From Streptomyces sp. NBC_00457 (GTDB taxonomy: Bacteria; Actinomycetota; Actinomycetes; Streptomycetales; Streptomycetaceae), in assembly GCF_036014015.1 (NCBI RefSeq), contig NZ_CP107905.1:5146001-5210000 (forward strand): a DNA stretch of 64,000 nt, written 5' to 3'. Under the pieces are notes generated by a model. That model ran no database searches. It had not been told where the DNA came from and saw only the letters and a program-made list of their open reading frames with translations. Each line of letters begins with the position of its first letter. The stretch's first letter is position 1. The translations under genes and the position numbers were made by a program. Below are positions 1-8,346 of this stretch, piece after piece.

Positions 1-310
1 CGAGCGGCTTCCAGGAGGCGTTCAGCGCCTCCAGTTCCCGTACCGAACGCTTCAGCGCGTCGATCGCCACCCGCACCCGGTCCTCGCGCAGGGCGTGCGC
101 GGCGGTCTCCCACTCATGGACGATGACGGTGAACCACAGCTCCATCACCTGGGTCGTGACCAGGAAGACCATCTCTCCGGGATCGTCGGAGAGGGTGTGC
201 TGGAGGTGGGTGAGCACGTCCGCCTTGACGTAGTCCTCGTACGGCGTCGTGCCTGCGAAGTCGAGATGCGGGGTCTCGGGCTCGTTCGTCTCGTGAGCCT
301 CTTGGGACAT
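1..310 (-). CDS. kynA: Tryptophan 2,3-dioxygenase, N-terminal part (3' end outside window)
   Basis: The first 103 residues can be read, starting MSQEAHETNE. They include the family patch with Y24/Y27 and D31 (YEDYVKADVL) and the helix FLVTTQVMELWF (residues 49-60), which in tryptophan 2,3-dioxygenases forms part of the haem and substrate pocket. The enzyme is cytoplasmic and oxidises L-tryptophan to N-formylkynurenine, the first step of the kynurenine route. The ATG at 310 has an AGGAG box six bases upstream, which fixes the start. The gene runs off the left edge, so the catalytic C-terminal half and any kynureninase partner cannot be seen. It lies downstream of the DUF3151 gene on the same strand with a 153-base spacer. 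Confidence 0.9.
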   Translation of the reverse strand, partial: MSQEAHETNEPETPHLDFAGTTPYEDYVKADVLTHLQHTLSDDPGEMVFLVTTQVMELWFTVIVHEWETAAHALREDRVRVAIDALKRSVRELEALNASWKPL

Positions 311-463
311 CGCTGTCTCCTGTTGTAACTCCGGGTAGCGGTCCGCCCCTGCCGTTACCGACACGGGGGCCCCGGTCCCCACCCGAATCCTCACGGGTGT
401 CCCCCGGAAAGTGCAAGGCCCGACTGGATCACAGCCGGACCCGCACTCGACGCCGGCGCTCGC

Positions 464-877
464 CTAGCCCAGGGTCTGGGCCGCCGTGGGCGAGGAGTCC
501 TTCAGGAACTGCGAGCAGCGCTCGTACTCCTCCTGCTCACCGATCGACCCGGCGGCGCGGGCGAGGGCGTGCAGGGCGCGCAGGAAGCCGCGGTTCGGCT
601 CGTGCTCCCAGGGCACCGGGCCGTGGCCCTTCCAGCCGTTGCGGCGCAGGGAGTCCAGGCCGCGGTGGTAGCCCGTGCGGGCATAGGCGTACGACTCCAC
701 GACGCTGCCCCGCTCGAACGCGTCGTCCGCGAGCTGGGCCCAGGCGAGGGAGGAGGTCGGGTACTGCGCGGCCACGTCCGCGGGTGCGGTGCCGTTCGCG
801 AGCAGTTCGCGCGGCTCCGGGTCGTCGGGGAGGTGCGTCGGGGGCGGGCCCCCGAGGAGGTTTTCATGGATCGTCAT
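464..877 (-). CDS. DUF3151 domain protein
   Basis: A 137-residue cytoplasmic protein without membrane segments that matches the actinobacterial DUF3151 family along its whole length. Conserved-looking parts are the N-terminal MTIHENLLGG and the central patch W-A-x-L-A-D ... YAYARTGYHRGLD, which looks like a short alpha-helical, TPR-like fold. The function of the family is not known. I chose the ATG at 877 because it begins the family-type N-terminus; an upstream extension reads into the intergenic repeat. It is preceded on the same strand by the MFS gene, with a 247-base gap holding two repeat copies, so co-transcription is uncertain. Confidence 0.85.
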   Translation of the reverse strand: MTIHENLLGGPPPTHLPDDPEPRELLANGTAPADVAAQYPTSSLAWAQLADDAFERGSVVESYAYARTGYHRGLDSLRRNGWKGHGPVPWEHEPNRGFLRALHALARAAGSIGEQEEYERCSQFLKDSSPTAAQTLG

Positions 878-968
878 GGGTTCCAGTCTGGGGCATGGCG
901 CGCCACTGGGGGTGCCGTGGTCGGTCGTCGGCTGTCTGCGGGCCGGTGGGGGCTGGTCGCGCAGTTCC

Positions 969-1156
969 CCGCGCCCCTTTCGGGGCGCTACGCGAGCCGC
1001 TTCTTCACAGGTTCCCCCTGGAAGTGCCGCGCCGGGTTGTCTGTCGTCTGCGGCTGCGTCGTGGCTGGTCGCGCCCACGCGGCGGAGCCGCATATCGATA
1101 CAGCCCCGCGCCCCTTTCGGGGCGCTATGCGATCCGTTTCTTTACCGGTTCCCCCT
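969..1156. repeat. Two copies of a hairpin-containing intergenic repeat
   Basis: Copy A begins at 969 and copy B at 1106, 137 bases apart. Each carries the inverted repeat GCGCCCC-TTTC-GGGGCGC followed by about 30 similar bases ending in GGTTCCCCCT. Copy A is intergenic. Copy B forms the end of the MFS coding region and supplies its last codons (GEPVKKRIA) and stop. The hairpins could act as transcription terminators for the MFS gene. Repeats with this core are common between Streptomyces genes. Confidence 0.75.
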
Positions 1157-2591
1157 CCAGCGGCGGTGCCGTGATCGCCCCATGTGTACGGCATTCCGGG
1201 CGGCGGCAGTCCGGGGGCAGGCGGCGTACCGTCGTGAAGGCCAGGATCGAGCCCGCTACCAGGATGGCCGCGCAGATGATCATCGCGCGGCCGAAGGCGT
1301 CGTCGAAGGCGGTCGGTGAGCGGTAGGCGTCTTCTCCCATTCCGGCGAGCAGGGGGAGGGCCGCGACCGCGATCAGGCCGGCCGCTCTCGCCGCCGCGTT
1401 GTTGATGCCGCTGGCGAGGCCCGCGCGGGAGGCGTCCACGGAGCCGAGGACGGTGGCTGTCAGGGGGGCGACCAGGGCGACGAGGCCGAGGCCGAAGACG
1501 AGTACGGCCGGCAGGACGTCGGCGGCGTACGAGGCGTCGGGGCCGATGCGCAGCGTCAGCAGCAGGCCGGCGGCGCACACCAGGGGGCCGACGGTGAGGG
1601 GGATGCGGGGGCCGATGCGTTCGCCGAGTTCGCCGGAGCGGGCGGAGAGCAGGAGCATCAGGACGGTCGTGGGAAGCATGGCCGTACCGGCGGCGAGGGC
1701 GGAGTAGCCGGCGACGACCTGGAGCTGGAGCACGGCGAGGAAGAAGAAGCCGCCGAGGGCCGCGTACACGCACACGGTGACCAGGTTGACCGCGGTGAAC
1801 TGGCGGGACGCGAAGATTCCGAGCGGCATCATCGGGTCGGGCCGCCGTTTCTCGACGTACACGAAGGCGATCCCGGCGGCGACGCCCGCGATCGCGGTGA
1901 GGGTGACGACGAGGGAACCGCTCCGGGCCTCGATCAGCGCGTACGTCACCAGGGCCAGGGACAGCGCGCCGAGGGTCGCGCCGAGGACGTCGAAGCGGCC
2001 GTGCTTGCGGCCGTCCCCGGACTCGGGGACGTGGCGCAGAGCGATGGGGACGCAGAGCAGCGCCAGCGGGACGTTGAGCAGGAAGATCCAGCGCCAGCCG
2101 GGGCCGTCCACCAGCCAGCCGCCGAGGAACGGGCCCACGGCCGCGCCGATGCCGCCGAAGCCGGACCACAGGCCGACGGCCCTGCCCCGGTCGTCGGGGT
2201 GGAAGGAGCCCTGGATGAGGGCGAGGGAGCCGGGCGTGAGGAGCGCGCCGCCGACGCCCTGGAGGGCCCGCGCGGCGATGAGGAAGCCGGCGTTCGGGGC
2301 GAGCCCGCACAGCAGCGAGGCCACGGCGAACCAGATGACGCCGATGACGAAGATCTTGCGGCGGCCGTACGTATCGCCCAGGGAACCGCCGAGGAGGATC
2401 AGTCCGGCGAGCGTGAGCGTGTACGCGTTGACCGTCCACTGGAGGGCGGACAGGTTCGCGTCGAGGTCTTCGCCGATCCGGGGGAGGGCGACGTTGACGA
2501 CGGTCGAGTCCAGCAGGGCCATGCTGGAGCCGAGGACGGTGGTGAGCAGGATCCACTTGCCCTGCGAGGAGGCGATCCGGACGTCGGGCAT
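1125..2591 (-). CDS. MFS drug-exporter-like transporter (DHA2 / 14-TM type)
   Basis: A 488-residue integral membrane protein of the major facilitator superfamily, with the drug:H+ antiporter 2 pattern: 14 hydrophobic segments, LDSTVVNVALPRI in TM1, motif A GGSLGDTYGRRK after TM2, and the motif C-like RALQGVGGALLTPGSLAL in TM5. It probably exports a small toxic compound using proton motive force; the substrate cannot be inferred. The ATG at 2591 is preferred because longer starts lie inside the fba terminator. No good Shine-Dalgarno sequence is seen, but TATACC lies seven bases upstream, so a leaderless transcript is possible. The C-terminal tail is encoded by repeat copy B. Confidence 0.87.
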   Translation of the reverse strand: MPDVRIASSQGKWILLTTVLGSSMALLDSTVVNVALPRIGEDLDANLSALQWTVNAYTLTLAGLILLGGSLGDTYGRRKIFVIGVIWFAVASLLCGLAPNAGFLIAARALQGVGGALLTPGSLALIQGSFHPDDRGRAVGLWSGFGGIGAAVGPFLGGWLVDGPGWRWIFLLNVPLALLCVPIALRHVPESGDGRKHGRFDVLGATLGALSLALVTYALIEARSGSLVVTLTAIAGVAAGIAFVYVEKRRPDPMMPLGIFASRQFTAVNLVTVCVYAALGGFFFLAVLQLQVVAGYSALAAGTAMLPTTVLMLLLSARSGELGERIGPRIPLTVGPLVCAAGLLLTLRIGPDASYAADVLPAVLVFGLGLVALVAPLTATVLGSVDASRAGLASGINNAAARAAGLIAVAALPLLAGMGEDAYRSPTAFDDAFGRAMIICAAILVAGSILAFTTVRRLPPDCRRPECRTHGAITAPPLEGEPVKKRIA

Positions 2592-2604
2592 GCCCACAGG
2601 TATA

Positions 2605-2638
2605 CAGCGAGCCCGGTGCCGTAGCACCGGGCTCGCTG
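2605..2638 (-). terminator. Terminator of fba
   Basis: A perfect 15-bp stem (2605-2619 with 2624-2638) closes a four-base CGTA loop just after the fba stop codon. There is no U-tract, as is usual in Streptomyces. It separates fba from the MFS gene. Confidence 0.85.
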
Positions 2639-2655
2639 CAAACGTACGGTTACGG

Positions 2656-3687
2656 CTACTTGATCTTCGTGCCGGTGGAACGCAGGTTCCCGCAGGCCTC
2701 GAGGACGCGCTTGGCCATGCTCGCCTCGGCCAGCTTGCCCCAGGTGCGCGGGTCGTAGGTCTTCTTGGAGCCGACCTCGCCGTCGACCTTGAGGACGCCG
2801 TCGTAGTTCTTGAACATGTGGTCGGCGACGGGACGCGTGAAGGCGTACTGCGTGTCCGTGTCGATGTTCATCTTGACGACGCCGTTCTCCAGCGCGGTCG
2901 CGATCTCCTCGGCGGTGGAGCCGGAGCCGCCGTGGAAGACGAAGTCGAAGGGCTGCGAGCCGGCCGGCTGACCGTACTTCGCGGCGACGCCGTCGTTCAG
3001 CTCCTTCAGCAGCTCGGGGCGGAGCACGACGTTGCCCGGCTTGTACACACCGTGGACGTTGCCGAAGGAGGCGGCGAGCAGGTAGCGCCCCTTCTCACCG
3101 AGCCCGAGGGCCTCGGCCGTACGCATGGCGTCGTCGACCGTCGTGTACAGCGAGTCGTTGATCTCGTGCGAGACGCCGTCCTCCTCGCCACCGGTCGGGG
3201 TGATCTCCACTTCGAGGATGATCTTCGCGGCGCGGGCGCGCTCGAGGAGCTCCTGCGCGATGGAGAGGTTGTCGGCGAGGGTCTCGGCGGAACCGTCCCA
3301 CATGTGCGACTGGAACAGCGGGTTCTGCCCGGCCTTGACCCGCTCCTCGGAGACGGCGAGCAGCGGACGTACGTACGCGTCGAGCTTGTCCTTCGGACAG
3401 TGGTCCGTGTGCAGGGCGACGGTGATGTCGTACTTCTTGGCGACGATGTGCGCGAACTCGGCCAGGGCCACCGCACCGGTGACCATGTCCTTGCTGTGCT
3501 GACCGCCCAGGAACTCGGCGCCACCCGTCGAGATCTGGATGATGCCGTCGCTCTCCGCCTCCGCGAAACCGCGCAGGGCCGCGTGCAGGGTCTGGGACGA
3601 GGTCACGTTGATGGCCGGGTAGGCGAACTTGCCTGCCTTCGCCCGGTCGAGCATCTCGTTGTAGACCTCGGGGGTTGCGATGGGCAT
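2656..3687 (-). CDS. fba: Class II fructose-bisphosphate aldolase
   Basis: A 343-residue class IIA, zinc-dependent aldolase that interconverts fructose 1,6-bisphosphate with glyceraldehyde 3-phosphate and dihydroxyacetone phosphate in glycolysis and gluconeogenesis. The motif HTDHCPKDKL holds the catalytic Asp95 and metal ligand His96. Further metal ligands are His212 in GNVHGVYKPG and His252 in FHGGSGS, the phosphate-binding loop. The length fits the family. The ATG at 3687 has AAGGAG seven bases upstream. The 117-base spacer towards pyrE should hold its promoter, and a strong stem-loop follows the stop, so it looks monocistronic. Confidence 0.97.
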   Translation of the reverse strand: MPIATPEVYNEMLDRAKAGKFAYPAINVTSSQTLHAALRGFAEAESDGIIQISTGGAEFLGGQHSKDMVTGAVALAEFAHIVAKKYDITVALHTDHCPKDKLDAYVRPLLAVSEERVKAGQNPLFQSHMWDGSAETLADNLSIAQELLERARAAKIILEVEITPTGGEEDGVSHEINDSLYTTVDDAMRTAEALGLGEKGRYLLAASFGNVHGVYKPGNVVLRPELLKELNDGVAAKYGQPAGSQPFDFVFHGGSGSTAEEIATALENGVVKMNIDTDTQYAFTRPVADHMFKNYDGVLKVDGEVGSKKTYDPRTWGKLAEASMAKRVLEACGNLRSTGTKIK

Positions 3688-3804
3688 CTGTCCGCTCCTT
3701 GATTGTGCGGGTGGCGTTCTGCTGGCTTTACGGCCCTGACCTAGGGGGCGACGTCATCGTCGGGCCCATCTTTCCAGACAGGACCGGATGATCGGGACGC
3801 CCCG

Positions 3805-4356
3805 TCAGTCCAGTCCCAGCTCGTCCTTCGAGTAGGCGTAGCGGTACGGCACCCCCGCGCCCTCCTGGATCTTCTCGGCGGCGCCGGTCGCCCGGTCGAC
3901 GATCGTGGCGACGGCGACGACCTCGGCGCCGGCCTCCCGCACGGCCTCGACGGCGGTGAGCGGGGAGCCGCCGGTGGTGGAGGTGTCCTCGACGACGAGA
4001 ACGCGGCGGCCGGCGATGTCCGGGCCCTCGACCCGCCGCTGCAGGCCGTGCGCCTTGGCGGCCTTGCGGACGACGAAGGCGTCCAGCTTCCGCCCGTGCG
4101 CGGCGGCGGCGTGCAGCATGGCCGCGGCGACCGGGTCGGCGCCCATGGTGAGGCCGCCGACCGCGTCGAAGTCGAGGTCGGAGGTGAGGTCGAGCAGCAC
4201 CTGCCCGACCAGCGGGGCGGCCTCGCCGTCGAGGGTGATCCGGCGCAGGTCGACGTAGTAGTCGGCCTCGATACCCGAGGAGAGGGTCACCTTGCCGTGC
4301 ACCACGGCCTTGTCCTTGATCTGCCGCAGCAGCGCGTCACGTGCGTCCGTCGTCAT
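3805..4356 (-). CDS. pyrE: Orotate phosphoribosyltransferase
   Basis: A 183-residue type I phosphoribosyltransferase that transfers the phosphoribosyl group of PRPP to orotate, giving OMP in de novo UMP synthesis. The PRPP loop VLVVEDTSTTGGS is at residues 119-131. The N-terminal part SSGIEADYYVDLRR and the VVRKAAKAHG segment (lysines that contact pyrophosphate) are typical of PyrE. The ATG at 4356 gives the usual N-terminus. The aldose-epimerase-like gene ends only ten bases upstream on the same strand, so the two are probably co-transcribed. Confidence 0.95.
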   Translation of the reverse strand: MTTDARDALLRQIKDKAVVHGKVTLSSGIEADYYVDLRRITLDGEAAPLVGQVLLDLTSDLDFDAVGGLTMGADPVAAAMLHAAAAHGRKLDAFVVRKAAKAHGLQRRVEGPDIAGRRVLVVEDTSTTGGSPLTAVEAVREAGAEVVAVATIVDRATGAAEKIQEGAGVPYRYAYSKDELGLD

Positions 4357-4366
4357 GACTGCCAGC

Positions 4367-5167
4367 TTAGACAGCCCTCAGGCTGCGCCAGGTCCAGGTG
4401 GTCGAGGCCTCCAGCGGCTCCAACGGGGTCACGAGGCGGGGCAGGCTGTTGAGCCCGTCCGGCGGCCCGGTCTGCGGTTCGACGCATACGGCCGCTTCCT
4501 GCTCGTCGTACACGACGACCCACTCCTCGCCGCTCCTGACGGTCAGCTCCAGCCGCTCCGGCCAGGTGAGGGTGACGTCGACGCCGCCGGGCATACCGAA
4601 GCAGTCGTCCCAGGGCCCGGGCTTCGGCTCGATCCGGTTCCCGGTCGGCAGATGATCGTCGCCGCGCTCCTCCTGCCAGGTGGGGGCGAAGTCGAGGACG
4701 ACGCCCGCACTCTCACCGAGCTTCCGGTTGAACCACGGGTGCCAGCCGATCTGCGCCGGGAAGGACGACTCGTACGTCTCCACGGACATGGTGAGCGTGA
4801 GGGAGTCCTCGGCGAGGGCGACAACCTGGGTGACCCGGCCGGGGTAGGGCCAGGGGTCGACGAGGTCGTACGTGATGACGGCCTCGTTCGCCGTCCTGCG
4901 GGCGGTGCGCCAGGCGCCGTCGCGGGCGGTGCCGTGGATGGCGTGCGGCGGGGAGTTGAGCGGCAACTGGTGGACCGTTGCCCCGTCCCGGAACCGCCCG
5001 TCCCGGATCCGCCCGCACCACGGCACCATCGGGAAGCACCCGAACCGCTCCCCCTGCCGCAGCAATTGATCCCCACCGACCCGCAGCCCACCGACCCGCC
5101 CGCCGTTCCCCGGCTGCACGGTCACCTCCGCGTCACCCGCGGTCAGCGTGATGTCTTCACTACTCAC
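4367..5167 (-). CDS. Aldose 1-epimerase-like protein
   Basis: A 266-residue cytoplasmic protein of the galactose mutarotase-like beta-sandwich superfamily. Expected active-site positions are present: the substrate-binding PW-CGRIRDGRF segment (49-60), the histidine patch HAIHG (75-79), GWHPWF with His143, and the putative catalytic base Glu230 in VCVEPQTGPPDG. It likely interconverts the anomers of an aldose or sugar phosphate; the substrate is not known. Its stop is ten bases from the pyrE start, which suggests an operon. Upstream lies a long tandem repeat array rather than an ordinary spacer. Confidence 0.85.
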   Translation of the reverse strand: MSSEDITLTAGDAEVTVQPGNGGRVGGLRVGGDQLLRQGERFGCFPMVPWCGRIRDGRFRDGATVHQLPLNSPPHAIHGTARDGAWRTARRTANEAVITYDLVDPWPYPGRVTQVVALAEDSLTLTMSVETYESSFPAQIGWHPWFNRKLGESAGVVLDFAPTWQEERGDDHLPTGNRIEPKPGPWDDCFGMPGGVDVTLTWPERLELTVRSGEEWVVVYDEQEAAVCVEPQTGPPDGLNSLPRLVTPLEPLEASTTWTWRSLRAV

Positions 5168-5215
5168 GGCACGACCCTACTGGGCGGATCAAGAGGCCGT
5201 CCGGTGCCTCTTGAT

Positions 5216-5448
5216 GCCGGTCCGCGCATTCCAGCCGGGGGGCGCTCGCTTCTCGGCGCCGGTGCGCGTACTTCAGCCGGGAGGCGCTCGCTTCTCGGCG
5301 CCGGTCCGCGCATTCCAGCCGGGGGGGCGCTCACTTCCCGGCGCCGGTCCGCGCATTCCAGCCGGGGGGGCGCTCGCTTCTCGGCGCCGGTGCGCGTATT
5401 TCAGCCGGGGGGCGCTCGCTTCTCGGCGCCGGTCCCCGCATTCCAGCC
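5216..5448. repeat. Tandem array of about 5.5 units of 42-43 bp
   Basis: Units begin with GCGCTCGCTTCTCGGCGCCG at 5242, 5284, 5327, 5370 and 5412, with a partial unit on the left. Each continues GTCCGCGCATTCCAGCCGGG plus a variable G-run of three to seven, which makes the one-base difference in unit length. Two units carry the variant GTGCGCGTAYTTCAG. The array sits directly upstream of the aldose-epimerase-like gene on its promoter side. Confidence 0.9.
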
Positions 5449-5491
5449 CGTCCGGCGTTTGAGGACGAGGCCGTCAGGCCGAAGCGGGGGT

Positions 5492-5510
5492 CTGGGGGCG
5501 CAGCCCCCAG
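5492..5510 (-). terminator. Stem-loop after the SRPBCC gene
   Basis: CTGGGGGC and GCCCCCAG pair around a GCA loop, 51-69 bases after the SRPBCC stop. It probably ends that transcript. Confidence 0.65.
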
Positions 5511-5560
5511 GGATGGGACGGGTAGGGGCGGCGGGGGCGAGAAAATCCCCGCCCCACCAC

Positions 5561-6460
5561 TCAGCGCCGCTTACGCAGCACCCTGCCGACAACGATCGCC
5601 GACGCCAGCACCAGCGCCGCCGCCGGAGCCGCCCACCGAAGCGTCGAGTGCGGGGCCACCGTCTGAGGCGCGGGAACCGGCGCATACCGGCCACGCGGCG
5701 GAGCGTGATCCACCTCCTCCGCACTGCGCCCGATCATCGTGCGCCGAGCGTGAGCGGCTTCGGCGGGCGCCGGCTCCTCGGCCTCGGCCTCCGCGAGCGG
5801 ATCGAGGCCCGGCGCAGGCACCTCCGCATCGAACACGGAGGACTCCTCCGGCGCTTCGGCAACGGCATCCGCAGCATCCGCGACCTCCGCCGCCCCCTTC
5901 GCCTCCTCCGGCGTTTCGACAACGGCATCCGCAGCGTCCGCGACCTCCGCCGCCCCCTTCGGCTCCTCCGGGGTTTCGACAACGGCATCCGCAGCTTCCG
6001 CCGCCTCCGCCCCCCTCGGCCCCGGACCCTCAGCCTCTTCCCCCTCGGCCCCCAGATTCTCCGCGAAACGGTTCAGCAGACGGCCCACCGCCGAGGTGAC
6101 CGCATCCGCCGAAAGTTCCGCCACACGTCCGTCCGCCGTGGCCGTGCCCTCGAACCTGAGCGTCGTGCCGCCGTCCGCGTCACGGAGACGCAGCGTGAGC
6201 GCGAGCTTGACCGAACCCGTGCCGCGGGCCTCGGTCGCGTCGCCCTCGATGGCGTACGAACCGTCGTCCTGCCCGGAGAGCCGGGCGGAGCCGCGGTAGG
6301 TGATGGTGTGGCCGCCGACGCGGACCTTCAGCCTGCCGGTGACGGGCTCGGCGCCGGCGTCCTGCTGGAGCCCGGGGACCGCCCGCGCGATTCGTGCGGG
6401 GTCGGCCAGCGCCTCCCTCAGCCGCTCGACCGGAACCGGAACGAACACCTCATGCTCCAT
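5561..6460 (-). CDS. SRPBCC (CoxG-like) protein with tandem repeats and C-terminal membrane anchor
   Basis: A 299-residue protein. Residues 1 to about 145 match the SRPBCC/CoxG fold (MEHEVFVPVPVERLREAL, then beta strands such as GRLKVRVGGHTITYRG), a hydrophobic-ligand-binding domain. An acidic, Ala-rich linker follows with a 20-residue unit, AAEVADAADAVVETPEE plus three residues, repeated nearly three times. A final hydrophobic helix (WAAPAAALVLASAIVVG) ends in RKRR, predicting a C-terminal anchor with the domain in the cytoplasm. The ATG at 6460 starts the domain exactly. The ligand and role are unknown. Confidence 0.82.
   Translation of the reverse strand: MEHEVFVPVPVERLREALADPARIARAVPGLQQDAGAEPVTGRLKVRVGGHTITYRGSARLSGQDDGSYAIEGDATEARGTGSVKLALTLRLRDADGGTTLRFEGTATADGRVAELSADAVTSAVGRLLNRFAENLGAEGEEAEGPGPRGAEAAEAADAVVETPEEPKGAAEVADAADAVVETPEEAKGAAEVADAADAVAEAPEESSVFDAEVPAPGLDPLAEAEAEEPAPAEAAHARRTMIGRSAEEVDHAPPRGRYAPVPAPQTVAPHSTLRWAAPAAALVLASAIVVGRVLRKRR
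5844..6005. repeat. 60-bp in-frame tandem repeat inside the SRPBCC gene
   Basis: Copies begin with TCCTCCGG at 5844, 5904 and 5964, exactly 60 bases apart, and encode the 20-residue acidic linker unit. The copies are nearly identical in DNA, which suggests recent expansion and possible length variation between strains. Confidence 0.85.
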
Positions 6461-6578
6461 GTTGGCCGAGCGTACCCGCAGGCGCCGTCCGCATGCTCCC
6501 GTTGGCCACAACTCGCTCGGCGTGTGTGCGGACGTCGACCGGCGGCTGCCGCCTCCCCGGCACCCAAAGGAAACCCCC

Positions 6579-6660
6579 GCAATACCGCCCTCAAGACCCC
6601 TCCGCAATACCGCCCTCAACACCCCCTCAATACCGCCCGCAATACCCCCCTCAATACCGC
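6579..6660. repeat. Degenerate short tandem repeat CAATACCGCCCT
   Basis: Copies start at 6580, 6605, 6628, 6640 and 6652; the last three are exactly 12 bases apart and the others are near multiples of 12. The copy at 6652 overlaps the TGA stop of the spermidine-synthase-like gene, so the array begins in coding DNA and fills the gap before the SRPBCC gene. Confidence 0.8.
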
Positions 6661-8288
6661 GGATGCACCAGCGTCGAAGCCTCCACCCCCCTCACCCGCA
6701 TCCCCTCCAGCACCCTCGCCCCCGCCCTCAACTCCCCTTGAGTCAGCGTCCGGAGCGGCGGCGCCTCCGCGAGGGACAGCGGCGGATTCCCCCCGGTCGT
6801 CGCCAGCACGAAGCCCCAGTCGTGCGGGCCATCCGCCGTGCCGCCGGTCGAGCGGTCGGGGCCGGCGCGGAAGCCGGCGTCGTGGCCGGTGATGCCGTAG
6901 GGGGACGTCGACAGGGACGCGGCGCGCATCGTGGTGTCCACCGTCCAGAAGGTCTTCGGGCGGGAGGAGACCGGACCGGCGTGCACGACGAGCCGGCCGT
7001 CCCGTGCCAGCGCCCGCCGCGCCAGGCCGTAGAACTCCTGCGAGTACAGCTTGGTGCTCGCCGTGATCCCGGGGTCCGGCAGGTCGGAGATGACCACGTC
7101 GTACGCCGCTCTGGGCGCCGACCGCAGCCAGGCGAAGGCGTCCGCCGTGCTCACATGGACGCGGGGGTCGTCGAAGGCGTGATCGTTCAGCGCGGACAGT
7201 CCCGGGTCCCCGCGCGCCAGGCGGACCACTCCCGCGTCGAGTTCGACGACGTCGACGCGGTGGACGTCGGGGTGGCGCAGTACTTCGCGGGCGGCCAGCC
7301 CGTCGCCGCCGCCGAGGATCACCACGCGCGCGTGCGGGCCGTTCATCGCGGGGTGGACCAGCGCTTCGTGGTAGCGGCGCTCGTCCTGGCCGCCGACGCG
7401 GAGCCGGCCGTCGAGGTAGAGGTCGAGCGGGCGGCCGTCGGTGTCGCCGGTGAGGACGACCTCCTGGACGTCGGTCTGCACGGCCACGCGTACGTCCCTG
7501 CCGTACACGGCGTGCCGGGCCGCGCGTTCGAAGTCGTCGACGTGGACGGCGGCGGTCGCGAGGACGCCGAGGACGGTGAGGTTGGCCAGCACCAGCAACC
7601 ACCGGCCGCGCAGGGTGAGATCGCCGCGGAACAGGCCCAGTACGAGCGCACCGCCGACCACCGCGTTGACCGCCCCGGTGATCAGCGCACCGGTCAACTG
7701 GCCGAGCTGCGGCAGGAGTACGAAGGGGAAGGCGAGGCCGCCGACGAGCGCGCCGACGTAGTCCGCCGCGAACAGGTCGGCGACCGCGCCGCCCGGGTCC
7801 TGGCGGCGGATGCGCTGGATGAGTTCCATCAGCAGCGGGACTTCGGCGCCGATCAGCAGGCCGATGGCGAGGGAGAAGGTGACGAGCAGGAGCCGGGGGC
7901 CGTGCGCCCACAGTCCGCCCCAGTCGCCGGTCCAGGCGAAGACGGCGTACAAGGCCATCGCGCTGCAGCCGCCGACCAGCGCGAGCGTCGCCTCGATCGC
8001 GCCGAAGCCGGCCGCGGCGAGGCTGCGCAGCCGTTTCGCGACGAGGGAACCGATGCCCATGGCGAAAACCATCACGGACAGCACGACGGACGCCTGGGTG
8101 ACCGAGTCGCCGATCAAGTACGAGGCGAGGGCGACGAGTTCGAGTTCGTACACGAGTCCGCAGGCAGCGCAGACGAACACACCCGCGAGGACCAGGAACC
8201 GGCCGACGCCAGGCCGGACGGGCAGCCGCGCGGGGCGGCCCCAGGGCGGCGGTGTGCCGGGTGGGGCGGGCGCGTGCGGTTCGATCAC
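6651..8288 (-). CDS. Membrane-bound spermidine-synthase-like protein
   Basis: About 545 residues. The N-terminal 220 residues contain seven or so membrane helices, starting [20 protein letters not shown]. The C-terminal part is a spermidine-synthase-like Rossmann domain with the SAM-type loop [16 protein letters not shown], the acidic [11 protein letters not shown] and the DLPDPG loop that faces the substrates in aminopropyltransferases. Proteins of this layout are annotated as polyamine aminopropyltransferases, but their substrate is generally unproven. Starts at 8288, 8306 and 8327 (all GTG) are in frame and none has a clear ribosome site; 8288 is the shortest. The DUF2617 gene lies just upstream on the same strand. 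Confidence 0.85.
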   Translation of the reverse strand: MIEPHAPAPPGTPPPWGRPARLPVRPGVGRFLVLAGVFVCAACGLVYELELVALASYLIGDSVTQASVVLSVMVFAMGIGSLVAKRLRSLAAAGFGAIEATLALVGGCSAMALYAVFAWTGDWGGLWAHGPRLLLVTFSLAIGLLIGAEVPLLMELIQRIRRQDPGGAVADLFAADYVGALVGGLAFPFVLLPQLGQLTGALITGAVNAVVGGALVLGLFRGDLTLRGRWLLVLANLTVLGVLATAAVHVDDFERAARHAVYGRDVRVAVQTDVQEVVLTGDTDGRPLDLYLDGRLRVGGQDERRYHEALVHPAMNGPHARVVILGGGDGLAAREVLRHPDVHRVDVVELDAGVVRLARGDPGLSALNDHAFDDPRVHVSTADAFAWLRSAPRAAYDVVISDLPDPGITASTKLYSQEFYGLARRALARDGRLVVHAGPVSSRPKTFWTVDTTMRAASLSTSPYGITGHDAGFRAGPDRSTGGTADGPHDWGFVLATTGGNPPLSLAEAPPLRTLTQGELRAGARVLEGMRVRGVEASTLVHPRY

Positions 8289-8346
8289 CTTGCGACGGTA
8301 CGTCACGCCACCGGCACGCTTCGTCACCCACACGTGTGGAGTCTGT

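Larger units (their letters stand above)
5168..5560. other. Gene-free stretch made largely of repeats
   Basis: This 393-base spacer lies between the SRPBCC gene and the aldose-epimerase-like gene. It holds the 42-43 bp tandem array (5216-5448), a downstream segment beginning CAGCCCGTCCGGCGTTTGAG that resembles a repeat common between Streptomyces genes, and a stem-loop at 5492-5510. No credible gene is seen. Confidence 0.7.

Noticed and set aside
988..2556. A long minus-strand open frame across the MFS gene
   Set aside because: It is an Arg/Pro-rich out-of-frame reading of the MFS gene, as usual in high-GC DNA; the real frame has clear membrane helices and motifs.
1777..3702. A 641-codon plus-strand open frame antisense to the MFS and fba genes
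   Set aside because: It runs through two well-supported genes, has no domain and no ribosome site.
5216..5448. CRISPR array
   Set aside because: The units follow one another without unique spacers, and no cas genes are present.
4292..6892. An 866-codon plus-strand open frame spanning pyrE to the repeat arrays
   Set aside because: It crosses several real minus-strand genes and the tandem repeats, giving low-complexity protein.
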